Positions 10,123 through 18,532 of a stretch of 35,313 bases of DNA are shown in pieces (the first letter of the stretch is position 1; each line of letters opens with the position of its first letter). This stretch comes from Solimonas variicoloris DSM 15731 (GTDB lineage Bacteria; Pseudomonadota; Gammaproteobacteria; Nevskiales; Nevskiaceae): positions 1 through 35,313 of the forward strand of contig NZ_KB907951.1 of NCBI RefSeq assembly GCF_000382285.1, written 5' to 3'. The translations under genes and the position numbers were made by a program. A model generated the notes under the pieces. The model was not told where the DNA came from and made no database searches. It worked only from the letters and a program-made list of their open reading frames with translations.

Positions 10123-10151
10123 ATCGTGCTGCAAATGAGAATTCGTGTCAA
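10123..10151 (-). promoter_or_regulatory. Putative bfd promoter overlapped by a Fur-box-like sequence
   Basis: A minus-strand -35 TTGACA (10146-10151) is followed after 17 bp by a poor -10 (cacgat, 10123-10128). On the plus strand gcaaatgagaattcgtgtc at 10131-10149 matches the 19-bp E. coli Fur consensus at 12 of 19 positions by eye, best over AAATGAGAAT. Fur bound here would cover the -35 and spacer. bfd is Fur-repressed in other gammaproteobacteria, which makes this plausible. It was not scored with a matrix. Confidence 0.4.
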
Positions 10152-10201
10152 CTGCTTTGGAGTCTCGTTTCGCCCCTGCCACTCTGTCCCGTCGCTGGCC
10201 T

Positions 10202-10711
10202 TCAGCCCAAAGCTTCGTTATCCGGCTGCACGCGCGGCGGTCCGCCCAGCAGCGGAGCGAGTTCGCGCAGCGCGCAGTGGTAGACCTCTCTTTTGAATTC
10301 AACGACTTCGTCGAGCGGCAGCCAGTAATCGACCCAGCGCCAGCCGTCGAATTCGGGCTTGTGGCTGGTGTCGAGGCGCACCGCGGCATCGGTGGTCATG
10401 AGCCGCAGCGCGAACCATTTCTGCTTCTGGCCGATGCAGACCCGTCCGCGCGAGCGGCGCAGATACCGACTCGGCAGCCGGTAGCGCAACCAGCCCGACG
10501 TCACGCCGAGGATCTGGACGTCCGCACGTGTCAGGCCCAGCTCTTCGCCGAGTTCACGGAACAGGGCCTGCTCGGGACGCTCGCCGCGCTGGATTCCGCC
10601 TTGCGGGAACTGCCAGGCGTCCTGGCCGATGCGCTTGGCCCACAGAAGTTTGCCTTCGGCATTGCACAGGACAATGCCGACATTCGGCCTAAATCCATCT
10701 GCATCAATCAC
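10202..10711 (-). CDS. rppH: RNA pyrophosphohydrolase RppH
   Basis: Nudix hydrolase of 169 aa that removes pyrophosphate from 5'-triphosphate RNA and so triggers RNase E-dependent decay. The Nudix box occupies residues 38-60 (GGIQRGERP then RELGEELGL) with metal-binding glutamates E53, E56 and E57. Other RppH marks: [18 protein letters not shown] and EFDGWRWV. The start is taken as GTG at 10709-10711, because the protein then begins (M)[13 protein letters not shown] exactly as E. coli RppH does. The longer upstream frame shows no homology. It is divergent from the HAD phosphatase gene, a pairing also seen in Pseudomonas (from memory). Confidence 0.94.
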   Translation of the reverse strand: MIDADGFRPNVGIVLCNAEGKLLWAKRIGQDAWQFPQGGIQRGERPEQALFRELGEELGLTRADVQILGVTSGWLRYRLPSRYLRRSRGRVCIGQKQKWFALRLMTTDAAVRLDTSHKPEFDGWRWVDYWLPLDEVVEFKREVYHCALRELAPLLGGPPRVQPDNEALG

Positions 10712-10821
10712 TTGAGCGTGCCAACGGCAATGTTTGAAAGGATTGTTCCACAAGCTGCGATCAGCCAGCAACGCGTGGCTGCTATCCTGCGCGGCCCCTT
10801 TCACCCCTGCCGGACCGCAGC

Positions 10822-11478
10822 ATGCGCCGCCTCGCCGTCTTCGATCTCGACCACACCCTGCTCGCCAACGACAGCGACCACCTCTGGGGACGCTGGATGA
10901 TCGAGCATGGCGTCGTCGACGCCGAGCAATACGCGCGCGAGAACGAGCGCTTCTACGGGCTGTACAGTGCCGGCACGCTCGACATCCACGAGTACGCCGC
11001 CTTCAGCCTGCGCCCGCTGGTCGAGCAACCGCTGGAGCGCATGCTGGCGCTGCGCGAGCGCTTCGTCGCCGAATGGATCGTGCCGGCGATCGCACCGGGC
11101 ACGCCGGCGCTGCTCGAAAAACACCGCGCGCAGGGCGACGAACTGCTGATCACGACCGCGACCAGCCGTTTCATCACCGAACCGATCGCGGCGCTGCTCG
11201 GCGTGACAAACCTGATCGCCACCGATCCCGAGCTCCACGACGGCCGCTACACCGGACGGATCGCCGGCATCCCGAACTTCCAGGGCGGCAAGGTCCAGCG
11301 ACTGCGCGAGTGGCTCGCCCGGCAGACCGAGCCGTACACGCACCTGACCGCCTACAGCGATTCGCGCAACGACATCCCGCTGCTCGAGGAGGCGCAGGCG
11401 GCGGTCGCCGTCGATCCGGACGCGGTGCTGCGCGCCACGGCGCAAAGCCGCGGCTGGGCGATCATCAGCCTGCGCTGA
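10822..11478 (+). CDS. HAD-IB family phosphatase (phosphoserine phosphatase-like)
   Basis: Haloacid dehalogenase-type hydrolase of 218 aa. Motif I is FDLDHTLL with the nucleophile D8 and acid D10. Motif II is [10 protein letters not shown], with the threonine of ITT. A lysine (motif III) lies in QGGKVQRL, and motif IV is [13 protein letters not shown] helical cap lies at about residues 20-90. Subfamily IB enzymes cleave small phosphomonoesters such as phosphoserine or histidinol phosphate; the substrate here cannot be read from sequence. It converges with the IMP-family gene at 11491-12288. One of these two may be the missing histidinol-phosphatase (speculative). Confidence 0.85.
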   Translation: MRRLAVFDLDHTLLANDSDHLWGRWMIEHGVVDAEQYARENERFYGLYSAGTLDIHEYAAFSLRPLVEQPLERMLALRERFVAEWIVPAIAPGTPALLEKHRAQGDELLITTATSRFITEPIAALLGVTNLIATDPELHDGRYTGRIAGIPNFQGGKVQRLREWLARQTEPYTHLTAYSDSRNDIPLLEEAQAAVAVDPDAVLRATAQSRGWAIISLR

Positions 11479-11490
11479 CGCCGGCCGTGC

Positions 11491-12288
11491 CTACAGCGCG
11501 AGGCTGGCGAAGGCTTCGTGCAGACGCCCGTTGCTGGCCAGCACGGTGCGCGTCTCCAGGCTCAGCGGCCGCCCGTTCAGGTCGGTGAAGCGACCGCCGG
11601 CCTCTTCGACGATCACCGACAGCGCGGCGATGTCGAGGATGTTGACGTCGGACTCGACCACCGCGTCGAGCTTGCCGCCGGCCAGATAGTGGTAGTGCAC
11701 GAAGTCGCCGTAGCCGCGGATGCGATGCAGCTGCGGAATCAGGCGCCCCAGCTCGGCCCATTGCGGCGCGCGCGCCAGCGTCGCCAGATTGCCGGTCGAC
11801 AGCGTCGCCTGGCCGAGCTGGTCGATGGCCGAAACCTGCAGGCGCTCGAAATCGGCGAGCGGCGTCTCCAGCAGGCCGCGCCAGGCACCAGCCCCGCGCT
11901 CGGCCCAGACCAGCTCGCCGAGGCCCTCGTTCCAGCACGGCGCGCACGACAGGCCGAACTCGATGCGCGATCTGCGCATCAGCGCGATCTGCACCGAGAA
12001 GATCGGATAGCCGCGCACGAAAGCCTTGGTGCCGTCGATCGGATCGACCAGCCACAGCGACTCGGCATCGGCCATCTCGCGGCCGGTCTCCTCGCCGTAG
12101 AAGCCGTAATCCGGGAAGTGCTCGCGCAGCACCGCCTTGATCGCACGCTCGGCGGCGACGTCGACTTCGGTGACCGGGCTGGCGTCGGCCTTGTACTCGA
12201 CGCGGAAATTGCCGCGATAAGCCTTGCGGATGATCTCGGTGGCGGCGCGCGCGGCTTGCAGCGCGGCGGCGAGGTGCGGACTGGCCAT
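11491..12288 (-). CDS. Inositol-monophosphatase family phosphatase (possible HisN histidinol-phosphatase)
   Basis: Metal-dependent sugar/alcohol phosphatase of 265 aa. Metal-binding motifs are intact: the glutamate in GFYGEETG (about residues 62-69), and DPIDGT at 82-87 with D82 and D85. A C-terminal region rich in IxDIAA and VEEAGG follows. The ATG at 12288 gives MASPHLAAALQAARAATEI, a normal family N-terminus. The family includes SuhB, CysQ and HisN. YPIFSVQIAL and LAGGKLDAVVES resemble the HisN branch, but I would not assign the substrate. It converges with the HAD phosphatase gene across 12 bp. Confidence 0.85.
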   Translation of the reverse strand: MASPHLAAALQAARAATEIIRKAYRGNFRVEYKADASPVTEVDVAAERAIKAVLREHFPDYGFYGEETGREMADAESLWLVDPIDGTKAFVRGYPIFSVQIALMRRSRIEFGLSCAPCWNEGLGELVWAERGAGAWRGLLETPLADFERLQVSAIDQLGQATLSTGNLATLARAPQWAELGRLIPQLHRIRGYGDFVHYHYLAGGKLDAVVESDVNILDIAALSVIVEEAGGRFTDLNGRPLSLETRTVLASNGRLHEAFASLAL

Positions 12289-12414
12289 GGAGCTCTGGAC
12301 TCGTTGCGGGGGTGCGCATGATAGCGGCGCGCGCCGGCGCTGGCGCATTCACGGCTTGCGCTCGGCACCGGTCTTGGGCTTTAGTCGGCGCCCCCCGCCA
12401 CAGGAAGCACGCAC

Positions 12415-12960
12415 ATGGGCAACCGCCTCAGCAAGATCGTCACCCGCACCGGCGATGCCGGCACCACCGGCCTGGCCAGCGGCGATCGCATCGCCAAGAC
12501 GCATCACCGCATCGCGGCGATGGGCGAGCTCGACGAGCTCAACTCGCACTTCGGCGTACTGCTCGCCCACGAGGCGCTGCCGGACGTGTTCCGCGAGCCG
12601 CTCGGCCTGGTCCAGCACCGCCTGTTCGACATCGGCGGCGAACTCGCGCTGCCCGGCCACGTCGCAATCCGCGAGGAGCACGTCGCGCAGCTCGAAGAAT
12701 GGGCCGAGCGCTTCAACGCCGAACTGCCGCCGCTCAAGGATTTCGTGCTGCCGGGCGGCAACGCGGTCGCCGCCCAAGCCCACCTGACGCGTGCCGTCGC
12801 CCGTCGCGCCGAGCGCAGTCTGTGGATCGTGCACGCCGAGGCCGCACTGAATGCCGCGTCGCTGCGCTACCTCAACCGCCTGTCCGACCTGATGTTCGTG
12901 ATCGGTCGCCTGCTGGCCCGCGCCAACGGCGGCTGCGAGATCATCTGGCGTCACGCCTGA
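12415..12960 (+). CDS. Cob(I)yrinic acid a,c-diamide adenosyltransferase, PduO type
   Basis: Transfers the adenosyl group of ATP to reduced cobalamin to give adenosylcobalamin; cytosolic trimer. 181 aa with the PduO signatures: TRTGDAGTTGL at residues 10-20 (ATP loop), RRAERSL, and RYLNRLSDLMF near the C-terminus. Preceded by a GC-rich spacer with ggaagcac upstream of the ATG. Its 3' end overlaps by 20 bp the convergent BtuF-like gene. Enzyme and binding protein together suggest salvage of cobalamin, since no de novo cob genes are visible here. Confidence 0.93.
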   Translation: MGNRLSKIVTRTGDAGTTGLASGDRIAKTHHRIAAMGELDELNSHFGVLLAHEALPDVFREPLGLVQHRLFDIGGELALPGHVAIREEHVAQLEEWAERFNAELPPLKDFVLPGGNAVAAQAHLTRAVARRAERSLWIVHAEAALNAASLRYLNRLSDLMFVIGRLLARANGGCEIIWRHA

Positions 12961-13771
12961 GCCGATCGAGCCCGGCGCAGAGCTGGGCGATGCCGTCGAG
13001 CACGCGCGGCGACTGCCGCGTCAGCGCATCGGCGTCGACCAACACGCGGCGCGCCGGATCGGCGGCGCGCGCCGGCGCCAGGCGGCGCCAGTAGGCATCG
13101 ATGCCGCGCGCATCCTCGTCGTCGGCAACGACCACGGCGTCCGGGTCGGCCGCCAGCACCACCTCGTCGCTGACCACAGCGGAGATCGTCGGCAGCGCGG
13201 CGAACACGTTGTCGCCGCCGCACAACGACAGCGCCGCGCTGATCGGACTGCTGCCGTTGATCGTGTATACCGGCCCCGATTCGAGCTGGTAGAAGACGCG
13301 CAGCCGCGAGCGGCCGCGATAGCGCTCGCGCAGCGCCGCGAGCCGCCGCGCGTAATCGCCGGCCGCCGCGCGGCCCGCGTCGGCGTGGCCGAGGCGGCGC
13401 CCGAGCACGGCCAGCTCGGCGCCGATCGCGTCGAGATCGCCGATCGATACGATTTCTAGGCGCAGGCCGACGCCGCGCAGGCGCTCGACGGTCGCCGCCG
13501 GCGTGCCGCTGCCCCAGGCCAGCACCAGACTCGGGCGCAGCGCGAGCACGGCTTCGACATTGACGGCGAAAGCGCTGCCGACCTGCGGCAGGCGCGCGGC
13601 GGCCGGCGGCGCGTCGGTGTAGGCGACGACACCGACCAGTTCGTCGCAGGCACCGACCGCACAGACCAGCTCGGCCAGATGCGGCGCCAGCACGACGATG
13701 CGCTCGGACGCCGCCGCGCCGTTCGCGATCAGGCCGAGCAGCAGCCCGGCCAGCACGCACGCCGCGCGCAT
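12941..13771 (-). CDS. BtuF-like cobalamin-binding periplasmic protein
   Basis: Class III substrate-binding protein of 276 aa. A signal peptide occupies about residues 1-22 (MRAACVLAGLLLGLIANGAAA). Two lobes are bridged by a long helix, as in BtuF/FhuD. The family N-terminal pattern RIVVLAPHLAELVCAVGA is present, followed by LVGVVAYTD. This is typical of the cobalamin-binding subfamily, as is WGSGTPAATVERL. The start at 13771 overlaps the ampE stop by 1 bp (TGATG), so it is coupled to ampE. No BtuC/BtuD permease genes lie nearby. It converges with, and slightly overlaps, the adenosyltransferase gene, supporting a B12 role over iron. Confidence 0.8.
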   Translation of the reverse strand: MRAACVLAGLLLGLIANGAAASERIVVLAPHLAELVCAVGACDELVGVVAYTDAPPAAARLPQVGSAFAVNVEAVLALRPSLVLAWGSGTPAATVERLRGVGLRLEIVSIGDLDAIGAELAVLGRRLGHADAGRAAAGDYARRLAALRERYRGRSRLRVFYQLESGPVYTINGSSPISAALSLCGGDNVFAALPTISAVVSDEVVLAADPDAVVVADDEDARGIDAYWRRLAPARAADPARRVLVDADALTRQSPRVLDGIAQLCAGLDRLRRDAR

Positions 13772-14634
13772 CAGAACATGCTGCCGGTGGCGAAGATCGC
13801 GAAGAACGCCAGCAGGATCAGCAACGCGCGCCACTGCATGCGCAGCACTTCGCGCAGCGCCGTGCCGAGGTTGAGCGGCTCGGCGCCGCCGTCGGCGGTT
13901 TCCGTGCGCAGCGAGGCGACCGCGATCTCGGCGAGCAGCGCCCAGGTATGCGAGCGCCAGCCGTGCAGCGGCTGGCGCATCAGGCGGCGCCAGGCCGCCA
14001 GCGCGTCGTCGAGGCTGCCGGCCAGACCGTAGAGCAGCGTGGTGATGCGCACCGGGATCCAGGCCAGCAGGTTGTGCAGCCAGTCGGCCGTGACTTCCGC
14101 CATCGAGCCCGGCGCGGTCTCGCGCAGCAGGCGCGGCAGGCGGCTGGCGACGCGATAGGCGACGGCGCCGGCCGGCCCGAACACGAAAAACCACAGCAGC
14201 ACGCCGAACAGCTTCTCGTGCGACTGGATGAACAGCGTGCCCATCAGCGAGCGATGGTTGTCGTCGGGCTGCGGGCCACGCTGCAGATTGCGCGCGATCT
14301 GCTGCACGCGGGCGCTGTCGCCGGCCGCGCGCGCCGCGAGCAGATCGTGCACGTCCTCGGCCAGATCGCGCGGCCCCAGACACAGCAGCAGCACCGCGGC
14401 GGCGACGCACAGCGCCAGGATCGGACTCCAGATCTGCGCGTAGGCCCACCACACGAATGCGACCGGCGCGGCAACGACGGCCAGCGGCAGCAGCGGCGAT
14501 GCCCACAGCACCGCCGGCAGCACGCGATGCAGGCCGCGCATCAGCCAAAGGAAGATCACCGGCCGCCCCCAGCCCGGGATGCGGCCGAGCACACGTTCGA
14601 GTCCCAGCGCGATGAGGATGCCGATCAGGGTCAT
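13771..14634 (-). CDS. ampE: AmpE-like membrane protein (CobD/CbiB superfamily)
   Basis: Inner-membrane protein of 287 aa with about four transmembrane helices: about residues 35-65, 68-85, 140-160 and a C-terminal one at 265-283. The N-terminus MTLIGILIALGLERVLG is the AmpE hallmark. GTLFIQSHEKLFGVLLWFF matches the conserved central segment. AmpE is linked genetically to beta-lactamase regulation with AmpD, though its biochemical role is unclear. The superfamily also contains cobalamin synthase subunit CbiB, but position directly after ampD (8-bp gap) decides for AmpE. It is coupled at its 3' end to the BtuF-like gene. Confidence 0.85.
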   Translation of the reverse strand: MTLIGILIALGLERVLGRIPGWGRPVIFLWLMRGLHRVLPAVLWASPLLPLAVVAAPVAFVWWAYAQIWSPILALCVAAAVLLLCLGPRDLAEDVHDLLAARAAGDSARVQQIARNLQRGPQPDDNHRSLMGTLFIQSHEKLFGVLLWFFVFGPAGAVAYRVASRLPRLLRETAPGSMAEVTADWLHNLLAWIPVRITTLLYGLAGSLDDALAAWRRLMRQPLHGWRSHTWALLAEIAVASLRTETADGGAEPLNLGTALREVLRMQWRALLILLAFFAIFATGSMF

Positions 14635-14642
14635 GGAGGCGG

Positions 14643-15242
14643 TCAGTGTGCCGGAGCGCCGAGCGCCGCGCGATAGCGGGCCCAGTCGAAATGAGGACCC
14701 GGATCGGTTTTCCGTCCCGGGGCGATGTCGGAATGCCCGGCGATGCGCGCCGCGCTGAGCCGCGGATAGGCGCCGAGCAAGGCCTTGGTCACCGTGGCCA
14801 GCTTCGCGTACTGCCTGGCGGTGAACGGCCGCTCGTCGCTACCTTCGAGCTCGATGCCGATCGAGAAATCGTTGCAGCGCTCGCGTCCTTCGTAGCGCGA
14901 CACCCCGGCATGCCAGGCGCGCGCGCCGAACGGCACGTACTGGGTGACGCGGCCGTCGCGGGCGATCAGCAGGTGCGAGGACACGCGCAGCGCGTGGATG
15001 CCGGCGAAGTACGGATGCGCGTCCGGGTCGAGCCGGTTGGTGAACAGCTGATCGATGTACGGGCCGCCGAAGCGGCCCGGCGGCAGCGAGATGTTGTGGA
15101 TGACCAGCAGCGAGATGTCGTCCGCGTCCGGTCGCGCGTCGTGGTTCGGCGACGGACAGACGCGCGCGCCTGCCAGCCAGCCGCCGGCGATCGCCGGCCG
15201 CCGCGCGGAACCTTTGCGCCTAACTTGCGTCTGTTCGATCAT
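14643..15242 (-). CDS. ampD: 1,6-anhydro-N-acetylmuramyl-L-alanine amidase AmpD
   Basis: Cytosolic zinc amidase of 199 aa that removes the stem peptide from recycled anhydromuropeptides. In many gammaproteobacteria this controls AmpR-dependent beta-lactamase expression. Motifs: SPNHDARPDADDISLLVIHN with zinc ligand H49, then ISLPPGRFGG. The C-terminal GHSDIAPGRKTDPGPHFDW supplies the second His and the Asp ligand. The ATG at 15242 is the only reasonable start. It adds about 20 residues before the family WLAGAR segment, so it is slightly longer than E. coli AmpD. The start lies 30 bp from the divergent M16 gene start. Its product, anhydro-MurNAc, is the substrate of AnmK at 4924-6036. Confidence 0.95.
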   Translation of the reverse strand: MIEQTQVRRKGSARRPAIAGGWLAGARVCPSPNHDARPDADDISLLVIHNISLPPGRFGGPYIDQLFTNRLDPDAHPYFAGIHALRVSSHLLIARDGRVTQYVPFGARAWHAGVSRYEGRERCNDFSIGIELEGSDERPFTARQYAKLATVTKALLGAYPRLSAARIAGHSDIAPGRKTDPGPHFDWARYRAALGAPAH

Positions 15243-15272
15243 CCGCCCTTCACCTTCGATTCCGGGACGCTC

Positions 15273-18041
15273 ATGAAACGTCTGGTCCTGGCCGCCGCCC
15301 TGGCGGCCGCCTCGCTCACCGCCGCCGCCAAGCCCGCATCCGACGCGGCCGCCGCCTTCCCCGATGTCCGCATCGCTTACGAGCGGCATATTCTGCCGAA
15401 CGGCCTGACGCTCATCATCCACGAGGATCACAAGGCGCCGGTGGTCGCGGTCAACGTCTGGTATCACGTCGGCAGCAAGGACGAGCGACCCGGTCGCACC
15501 GGCTTCGCGCATCTGTTCGAGCACCTGATGTTCAACGGCTCGGAGCACTACAACGACGAGTTCTTCCGAGCGCTGGAGCCGGCCGGCGCGACCAAGATGA
15601 ACGGCACGACCTGGCTCGACCGCACGAACTACTTCGAGAACGTGCCGGTCTCGGCGCTCGACCGCACGCTGTGGCTCGAATCCGATCGCATGGGCCATCT
15701 GCTCGGCGCGATCGACCAGGCCCGCCTCGACGAGCAGCGCGGCGTCGTCCTCAACGAGAAGCGTCAGGGCGAGAACGAGCCCTACGGCAAGGTCGACGAT
15801 TTCATCGCCCAGGCCACCTATCCGGCCGGCCACCCGTACTCGTGGACGACGATCGGTTCCGAAGCGGATCTCAATGCCGCCTCGCTCGCCGACGTCAAGG
15901 CCTGGTTCCAGGAGCACTACGGCGCCGCCAACGCGACGCTGGTGATCGCCGGCGACGTGCAGCCGGCGGAGGTGCTGCAGAAGGTCCAGACCTATTTCGG
16001 CGATATTCCGTCGGGCCCGCCGCTGAAGCGTCAGGGGCCGTGGATCGCCAAGATGCAGGGCGAAAGGCGCGCGACGCTGCAGGACCGCGTACCGCAGGCG
16101 CGTCTCTACCGGGTCTGGAACATTCCCGGCTTCTGCGATCCGGACGCGAACCTGCTGTCGCTCGCCGCGTCGGTGCTCGGCGACGGCAAGAACAGCCGGC
16201 TCTACAAGCGACTCGTCTACCAGGATCAGATCGCGACCAAGGTCAGCGTCGGCATCGGCCCGTTCGAGATCGGTTCGCAGCTGACGATCGACGCGATGGT
16301 CAAGGCCGGCGGCGATCCGGCCGCCGTCGAGCGCGCGATCGACGAGGAAGTGCAGCGCTTCCTGCGCGAAGGCCCGAGCGCCGAGGAGCTCGCGCGCGTC
16401 AAGACTGCGGTGTTCGCCTCGGCGCTGCGCGGCCTCGAGCGCATCGACGGTTTCGGCGGCAAGTCGGCGCAGCTCGCGCAGTACCAGGTCTACTGCGGCA
16501 CGCCGGAGCGCTACACGGAGGAACTGCAGGAAGTGCGCCGCGCCACGGCGCAGCAGATCCGCGCCGCCGCGCAGCGCTGGCTGTCCGACGGCGTGTTCAA
16601 GCTCGACGTCGAGCCGTTCCCCGAGTACACCGCCACGGCGCAGGGCGTCGACCGCAGCCAGCTGCCGCCGCTCGGTGAGCCACCGGCGCTCAAGCTGCCG
16701 CCGCTGCAGCGCGCGACGCTGCCGAACGGGCTCAGGATCGTGCTCGCTGAACGCCACGAAGCCCCGGTCGTGCAGCTGAGCTTGCTCGCCGACGCCGGCT
16801 ACGCCGCCGACGCCGACGTCGCGCCGGGCACCGCGCGGCTGACGCTCGACATGCTCGACGAAGGCGCCGGCCGCTACGACGCGCTGCAGCTCGCCGCGGC
16901 CGCCGACGCGCTCGGTGCGCTGATCGGCACCGGCTCGACGCTCGACACCTCGTACGTGCGCCTCAATGCGCTGAAGGCCAAGCTGCAGCCGAGCCTGGCC
17001 CTGTACGCCGACGTCGTGCTGCGCCCGAACTTCCCCGAGCGCGAACTGGCGCGGCTCAAGAAACTGCAGATCGCCGCGATCCAGCAGGAAAAGGCGCAGG
17101 CCTTCGGCATCGCGCGACGGCTCTATCCGCAGCTGCTGTACGGCGCCGACCACGCCTATGCCAATCCGAGCTCCGGGACCGGCACCGAGGCCAGCGTCGC
17201 GGCGCTGCAGGTCGACGATCTGCGCGCCTTCTACCGGCGCTGGCTGCGCCCCGACAACGCCACGCTGCTGATCGTCGGCGACACCACGCTGGCGGAGATC
17301 CAGCCGCTGCTCGAGCAGCAGTTCGGCGGCTGGACGGTGCCGGCCGCGCCGCTGCCGCGGAAGAATCTGGCGACGGTCGCCCTGCCGGAGCAGCCGCGCC
17401 TCGTGCTGGTCAACAAGAGCGGCGCCGAGCAGACCCTGCTGATGGCAGCCGAACTGGCGCCGCCGAAGGCCGACCCGGACGATCTGGCGATGCAGCTGGC
17501 GAGCACCGCGCTCGGCGGCAACTTCGTCTCGCGTCTCAACATGAACCTGCGCGAGGACAAGCACTGGAGCTACGGCGCATTCACCGTCATCGGCGGCGCC
17601 AAGGCGCAGCGACCGTTCTACGCGTACGCGCCGGTGCAGACCGACAAGACCGTCGAGTCGATTCGGGAAATGCAGCGCGAGCTCGCCACCGCCACCGACC
17701 GCCGGCCACTGACGCAGCAGGAAGTCGATTTCGCGCGCAACAGCGTGGTGCTGGCGCTGCCGGGCGACAACGAAACCGCCGCCGAACTCGCCGGCTCGTA
17801 TTCGACGATCCTCACCTACGGCCTGCCCGACGACTACTGGAACGCCGTCGTCGGCAAGCTCGACGCGCTGACGCCCGCTGCGGTCAACGCCGCCGCGCGC
17901 CGGCTGGTGCGGCCGCAGTCACTGACCTGGATCGTGGTCGGCGATTTGTCGAAGATCGAAGCGCCGGTCCGCCAGCTCGCCGCCGACATGGGCATTCGCG
18001 ACGTGCGCGTCCTCGACGCCGACGGCAAGCCCTTGCGCTGA
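15273..18041 (+). CDS. M16 family zinc metallopeptidase, fused two-domain form
   Basis: Exported peptidase of 922 aa. A signal peptide occupies about residues 1-20. The N-terminal half (about 35-450) has the inverted zinc motif HLFEH at 80-84 and the downstream acidic region around RGVVLNEKRQGENEPYG. The second half (about 480-900) repeats the M16 fold. It lacks HxxEH, having TARLTLDMLDEG in its place, but keeps the substrate-binding R...Y segment VSRLNMNLREDKHWSYGA. Thus one active and one helper half are fused, as in pitrilysin-like enzymes; related proteobacteria often encode the halves as separate genes. Likely role is degradation of periplasmic peptides. It ends at a strong terminator. 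Confidence 0.92.
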   Translation: MKRLVLAAALAAASLTAAAKPASDAAAAFPDVRIAYERHILPNGLTLIIHEDHKAPVVAVNVWYHVGSKDERPGRTGFAHLFEHLMFNGSEHYNDEFFRALEPAGATKMNGTTWLDRTNYFENVPVSALDRTLWLESDRMGHLLGAIDQARLDEQRGVVLNEKRQGENEPYGKVDDFIAQATYPAGHPYSWTTIGSEADLNAASLADVKAWFQEHYGAANATLVIAGDVQPAEVLQKVQTYFGDIPSGPPLKRQGPWIAKMQGERRATLQDRVPQARLYRVWNIPGFCDPDANLLSLAASVLGDGKNSRLYKRLVYQDQIATKVSVGIGPFEIGSQLTIDAMVKAGGDPAAVERAIDEEVQRFLREGPSAEELARVKTAVFASALRGLERIDGFGGKSAQLAQYQVYCGTPERYTEELQEVRRATAQQIRAAAQRWLSDGVFKLDVEPFPEYTATAQGVDRSQLPPLGEPPALKLPPLQRATLPNGLRIVLAERHEAPVVQLSLLADAGYAADADVAPGTARLTLDMLDEGAGRYDALQLAAAADALGALIGTGSTLDTSYVRLNALKAKLQPSLALYADVVLRPNFPERELARLKKLQIAAIQQEKAQAFGIARRLYPQLLYGADHAYANPSSGTGTEASVAALQVDDLRAFYRRWLRPDNATLLIVGDTTLAEIQPLLEQQFGGWTVPAAPLPRKNLATVALPEQPRLVLVNKSGAEQTLLMAAELAPPKADPDDLAMQLASTALGGNFVSRLNMNLREDKHWSYGAFTVIGGAKAQRPFYAYAPVQTDKTVESIREMQRELATATDRRPLTQQEVDFARNSVVLALPGDNETAAELAGSYSTILTYGLPDDYWNAVVGKLDALTPAAVNAAARRLVRPQSLTWIVVGDLSKIEAPVRQLAADMGIRDVRVLDADGKPLR

Positions 18042-18056
18042 ACGCCCGCGGAGACG

Positions 18057-18086
18057 AAAAAAGCCGGCGCAAGCGCCGGCTTTTTT
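18057..18086. terminator. Bidirectional terminator between the M16 peptidase gene and the small envelope gene
   Basis: Perfect stem gccggcgc-aa-gcgccggc flanked by aaaaaa and tttttt. It serves the M16 gene on the plus strand and the gene at 18126-18419 on the minus strand. Confidence 0.95.
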
Positions 18087-18125
18087 CATGCATCGCCTCG
18101 TCGCCGCCTGCGCGGCGCGACACGC

Positions 18126-18419
18126 CTATTCCATGTCGCCGAGCGGCCGGCTGAAGGTGAAGCGCGCAGGTTCGACGACCAGGCGGCGCGCCGGATCGGA
18201 CGGCGGTTCGCCCTGGACCAGCGACAGCGGCAGCTGCACCACGAACAGGCCGGCACCGAGCACCGTGGCGACGAGTCCCAGCGGGCGCACCAGAATGAGA
18301 TCGGCCGCCATCGCGGCGGCGGACGGCGTGGCGTCGACCTCGTCGCTGACTTGCGCCTGGGCGCTTCCGATGCCCAGCGCCAGCAGCGCGGCAAACGCGA
18401 GTGTGTGGATGCGCGACAT
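18126..18419 (-). CDS. Small exported membrane protein of unknown function
   Basis: Protein of 97 aa. A cleavable signal peptide (about residues 1-23, MSRIHTLAFAALLALGIGSAQA) is followed by a predicted transmembrane or amphipathic segment (about 40-68, LGLVATVLGAGLFVVQLPLSL). A short C-terminal tail contains PARRLVVEPARFTFSRPLGD. I do not recognise a named family, though the RPLG-xVxTVLG...P.SL arrangement looks conserved rather than random. The signal sequence, the ATG at 18419 with upstream gggg, and the shared terminator support a real gene. Probably an envelope protein. Confidence 0.7.
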   Translation of the reverse strand: MSRIHTLAFAALLALGIGSAQAQVSDEVDATPSAAAMAADLILVRPLGLVATVLGAGLFVVQLPLSLVQGEPPSDPARRLVVEPARFTFSRPLGDME

Positions 18420-18532
18420 GGAAACCCCCTGCGAATGAACGAGCGCGAGGCGGCAGCGTAGGCGTGCCCCCTGACCCTGTCAACGAAGCGCGCGTGCCCC
18501 TTTGCCACCGCGGCGACGCCTACAATCGACGC

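Noticed and set aside
14643-17564. 973-aa minus-strand frame
   Set aside because: Only its last 199 codons (ampD) are real; the rest is antisense to the M16 peptidase gene.
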